From the NCBI RefSeq assembly GCF_040802235.1, contig NC_133161.1, positions 47,419,001-47,483,000 of the forward strand: a stretch of 64,000 nt of DNA, in the 5' to 3' direction. The notes beneath the pieces were generated by a model. The model had not been told where the DNA came from. It made no database searches and saw only the letters and a program-made list of their open reading frames with translations. A program made the position numbers and the translations under genes. Every line of letters starts with the position of its first letter. Position 1 is the stretch's first letter. This DNA comes from Manis javanica (lineage: Eukaryota; Chordata; Mammalia; Pholidota; Manidae). Shown here in pieces: positions 61,376-64,000 of this stretch.

Positions 61376-63224
61376 ATAACCTATAATGCACTGAAATACT
61401 TGCAGTTCCTCTCAAAGATACCAGGAAGGCAATCAAATAAAGTCAGCAATAGGCAGTAACTGCCTTTGTAAGTACAATGATATCCAGAAGCATCTTTAAA
61501 TAGTAATAGTTTCTATCAAAGATAATAATTTCCATGATAAATTTCTATGAAAATTTCAACATCTGAATTTAGGAATCAGTATAGGGCTTCTGGAAGAAGA
61601 TATTAAACTACATGCTGTATAGGGATATGGGAAATTGTGACTTATCCCCTGGGTCTTGATTGAGCAAAAAAGAATCAAATGTTCAATGCCACTCACTCCC
61701 TTTTCAAAACCAGTTAAAACAAACAAAAAAAAGCAAATAAAAAAGATCTCATGCCCAGCTTTACCTCTGCCTGCTCTTCTTTCTGAGCCTCTTTCCTCTT
61801 CTCTCACCTTCAAGTCCTAGGAAAATGCTGTTCACCGGAGGCAGCCTTTTGTACAAAAACACTCATTTGGGGGACCTATAAACAACCTAGAGAAACAAAA
61901 ACAGTAGCTCACAATAAAAATGACAAAAACAATCTGATTGGATATAAAATCTCAAGAGGACTAGGATATAAACTTTAGGAGCTGGGAGATCAATTGCTAT
62001 GTTGTCCTGTGTTGTAAATAGCTCTGCTATGTAGGTTGACATAGTTGAAAGGCAGACTGCATTTCAGCAGTTAATTATATAAATCTGTAGGAGTACATTT
62101 AATGGTTTCAGGATGTCTATTCCAGCTAAAGCCTAAATAAACCAAGAAAAAAGGATCAGGTAGGAAATGCTCCAGAAACCAATAAATGCACTTGGGTGGG
62201 GACCAAAATCTAGCAGATTGTCTTCGTAGCTGAAATGATTTTTTTCTTCTTCTTTCTTCCTCCCTTCCTTCTTTTTGGTTGGTATTGGGTAGAGAATTTG
62301 GGTGAAGAGACAGCCAAAGAAGGGAACTGTTTTTCTATCAGTTGTAAATGGGAACCTTGTACTCTGTACCGGTTTCTGGAAACATTGCTAGCAGGCTCAG
62401 AACCATTATAGAGCCTGCCTGGAAATCATGCAATTCTGTTGCTTTTCCTTTAGGCACTTCCAACTTCGTGAGTGACTGGACATAGGAAAAAAAGAAGGTC
62501 AAAGTCAAATCTGTTGATTCCTTTACTTGGATTAAAAGCTGGGGAGCACCACCTAGGCAAATGAATTTAGGAGGGTGGTAGACTTCCTGGGGTTCCTATT
62601 GTCCTAGTTACTCCTTACTCTACCACCTTTCTGCAAAGGCTGTAAATCTTGGTTTGGTGTGCCATGGCTCCCAACCCTCATGGGGCAGTGGGGACAGGAA
62701 GCCCTGCAATTATCACCAAATGGTTCAGAGATTCAAATATAGATACAGACAGAAAAATGAACCAATTTCCCTTTCTCTGACACACATACATACATATACA
62801 CTACTTTCTGGATTTTCGTTTACCTTTAATTTTGGCTTATGAAATAGATGCAGAACATTCAAATATTAGAGGAATATATATATATTTGAATAGAAAGTGC
62901 AAACCCCTAGTAATTCTACCTTTCAAAGAACAATGTTACCAACCCGTTTTCCTATTACTTCCCAAATTTATATAGAAACTGTTGAGTTAAATAAAATCGA
63001 GTGAATTTAAAGTTACTGCATTTATGGTAGATTTCTGTGATAGTCTCTCAGTGAACAGATACTAAAAACACAAATGCTAACATCAGAAGACCCACATAGT
63101 ATTGAAGTTAAAAATGGGTCCCTATACTTGGAAAGATCTGAGATTTCTGTTCTTGCCTAAAAATTGAGGTAGCTGCTGCAACCCAAGGAAGGTATTGCCC
63201 TTGCCTGTAAGGGTCCAACGCACG
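61376..63224. other. HIBADH upstream flank, no feature recognised
   Basis: AT-rich up to the CpG-island edge; contains a short TATATA tract near 62875. Confidence 0.5.
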
Positions 63225-63416
63225 CAGTTAAACCCTCCGAGTGGGCGGTTCTAGGAGGTCAGGTGCTCTAAGGAAACGGTAGTGAGTGACAGCCACGGCC
63301 TCCCACACACCCTCAACATTTTGGTAAACAAGGAGACTCCCGCCAGCTGGGTAAACGTGGGAGGAGCTCGGGGGCAGGGCCAGGACGCCCAACGTAGGCA
63401 TTCTAAAAGGCCTGCT

Positions 63417-63421
63417 ATTGG
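63417..63421 (-). promoter_or_regulatory. Inverted CCAAT box (ATTGG), candidate NF-Y site
   Basis: ATTGG within CTGCTATTGGTGG lies about 265 bp upstream of the HIBADH ATG, at the left shoulder of the CpG island. NF-Y sites in this orientation are common 60-100 bp upstream of the start in TATA-less promoters, which would put the start near 63480-63520. Two further GATTGA motifs near 63455 and 63483 resemble it but are not exact. Confidence 0.5.
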
Positions 63422-63668
63422 TGGTTCGCAAAGAGCGCAGGATCTTGGAACTCTGATTGATCCGCTCCACTGTCCGTAAGGGGATTGACGGCCCCCGTTC
63501 CGTGGTGCCGGGCCTCGCCGCGCCGTGTTCCTCCCCACCCGGTGAGTGTCCGCCGCGGGCAGGAGAGCGCGTGCGCGTACCGCCCCACGCCGTGCTTGTG
63601 CCCACCCGCCCCACAGCACACTCGTAGTCAGTGGGCGAGCTCGGAGCGGCAGAGGTCACCGCGGGGAG

Positions 63669-63680
63669 GCGGGGCGGGGG
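63669..63680 (+). promoter_or_regulatory. GC box, candidate Sp1/KLF site
   Basis: GGCGGGG flanked by further G runs immediately upstream of the HIBADH start codon matches the Sp1/KLF core. Its position in the likely 5'UTR or proximal promoter is typical of CpG-island promoters. Confidence 0.5.
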
Positions 63681-63684
63681 CAGC

Positions 63685-63775
63685 ATGGCAGCCTCCTTAC
63701 TGCTCCGTGGAGCCGCCTCCGGCCTCCGGTACTGGAGCCGCCGGCAGCGGCCGGTAGCAGCCAGCCTTGCAGCGG
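63685..63775 (+). CDS. HIBADH: HIBADH exon 1, coding part (3-hydroxyisobutyrate dehydrogenase, N-terminus)
   Basis: The ATG at 63685 opens a 30-codon frame plus one base that ends at a clean GTAAG splice donor (63776). The peptide begins MAASLLLRGA and contains GLRYWSRR, close to the start of mammalian HIBADH as I know it. HIBADH oxidises 3-hydroxyisobutyrate to methylmalonate semialdehyde with NAD+ in the mitochondrial matrix (valine breakdown). What is visible is only the mitochondrial targeting peptide: arginine-rich (about 6 Arg), no acidic residue, many Ala/Leu/Ser. The NAD-binding Rossmann fold lies in later exons beyond the window. The start is supported by the match at residue 1, a purine at -3 and G at +4 (cagcATGg), and its place in a CpG island. 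The rest of the gene must continue to the right. The identification is by recall of the family N-terminus, not by a search. Confidence 0.93.
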
Positions 63776-64000
63776 GTAAGGATCTCGTGCGTACTCCCCG
63801 CGCCCCTCCTCCGGCCGCCCGCTTCTCGTGCCCGACGGCCGAAGAGGTCTGTTCACGGGAGGCGCTGCGGTTGGGTAGAGGCTTACAACCTAAGATTTTG
63901 GCTGTTCCCAAGGCCTGGTCTCTTCTGCGGCTGTCGCTTGCGCCGCAAGTGCTTCCCCCGCAATACCCTGTGCCCCGAATCAGGGTGAATGGCATTCAGC
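63776..64000 (+). other. HIBADH: Start of HIBADH intron 1
   Basis: The exon ends AGCGG and the intron begins GTAAGG, a strong match to the U1 donor consensus. The intron runs out of the window. The GC-rich sequence here is still part of the CpG island; reading frames seen in it are by-products of low stop-codon frequency. Confidence 0.85.

Larger units (their letters stand above)
63225..63985 (+). promoter_or_regulatory. CpG-island promoter of HIBADH
   Basis: Base composition changes abruptly from AT-rich to GC- and CpG-rich at about 63225 and stays so to the window end. The island holds the 5'UTR, exon 1 and the start of intron 1. It has no TATA box near the ATG but does have GC boxes and an inverted CCAAT box, the usual dispersed-start housekeeping architecture. 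The exact transcription start cannot be read from sequence; it is probably between about 63430 and 63660. Such islands often fire in both directions, so an antisense transcript leftward is possible but not shown. Confidence 0.85.

Noticed and set aside
1-63000. TAX1BP1 exons expected on the minus strand toward the left
   Set aside because: No recognisable TAX1BP1 coding sequence was seen; the gene probably lies beyond the window.
63228-63995. 255-codon minus-strand open frame opposite HIBADH exon 1
   Set aside because: Lies wholly in a CpG island where stops are rare; Arg/Pro/Gly-rich, no domain, overlaps the real exon on the other strand.

Overview
The window is nuclear DNA of a placental mammal. 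It is about 64 kb of AT-rich, repeat-filled intergenic sequence that ends in one GC-rich housekeeping promoter. The evidence is LINE-1 of several ages, L2 and MIR fossils, MaLR, ERVL and class I ERV LTRs, a MER5A-like DNA transposon, a retroposed U6 snRNA and long CA/TG microsatellites. Alu, B1/B2, BovB and carnivore tRNA-Lys SINEs were not seen. Together with the L1 3'UTR type, that fits a laurasiatherian with few young SINEs. A pangolin is possible, but this is a low-confidence inference.

The only protein-coding gene I can support is the first coding exon of HIBADH (mitochondrial 3-hydroxyisobutyrate dehydrogenase, valine catabolism). It lies on the + strand at 63685-63775, inside a CpG island, and is followed by a GTAAG splice donor. 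Everything to its left is HIBADH upstream DNA. From the conserved gene order of this locus (HOXA-EVX1-HIBADH-TAX1BP1-JAZF1), this should be the HIBADH-TAX1BP1 interval. TAX1BP1 itself was not seen.

Layout. 1-12.2 kb: decayed L2, old L1, an MLT1-type LTR inside an old L1, MIR, and CA/TG microsatellites. 12.2-15.5 kb: no repeat recognised. 15.5-21.4 kb: two 3' L1 fragments on the minus strand and several MIRs. 23.0-28.9 kb: a structurally full-length L1 on the + strand with a 12-bp target-site duplication and wrecked ORFs. 30-35 kb: nested insertions, namely a MaLR-type LTR with exact GAGAA duplications, a class I LTR inside an L1 inside an older L1, and a young L1 inside an older L1. 35.4-40.1 kb: mostly unique sequence. 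40.1-41.6 kb: another truncated L1 with a 14-bp duplication. 42.9-49.3 kb: repeat-poor. 49.9-53.8 kb: a pair of 161-bp near-identical direct repeats flanking 3.5 kb that contains an ERVL LTR. 55.3 kb: U6 retropseudogene. 55.8-56.0 kb: local tandem duplications. 57 kb: L2 reverse-transcriptase remnant. 60.5-61.4 kb: L1 3'UTR. 63.2-64.0 kb: HIBADH promoter and exon 1.

No operon, CRISPR, phage or other gene system exists here, and I found no convincing undescribed system. The best leads are the long direct-repeat pair, the two CTCF-like motifs (one carried in by the L1), the long repeat-poor blocks near the HOXA regulatory landscape, and two short open frames that need a conservation test.
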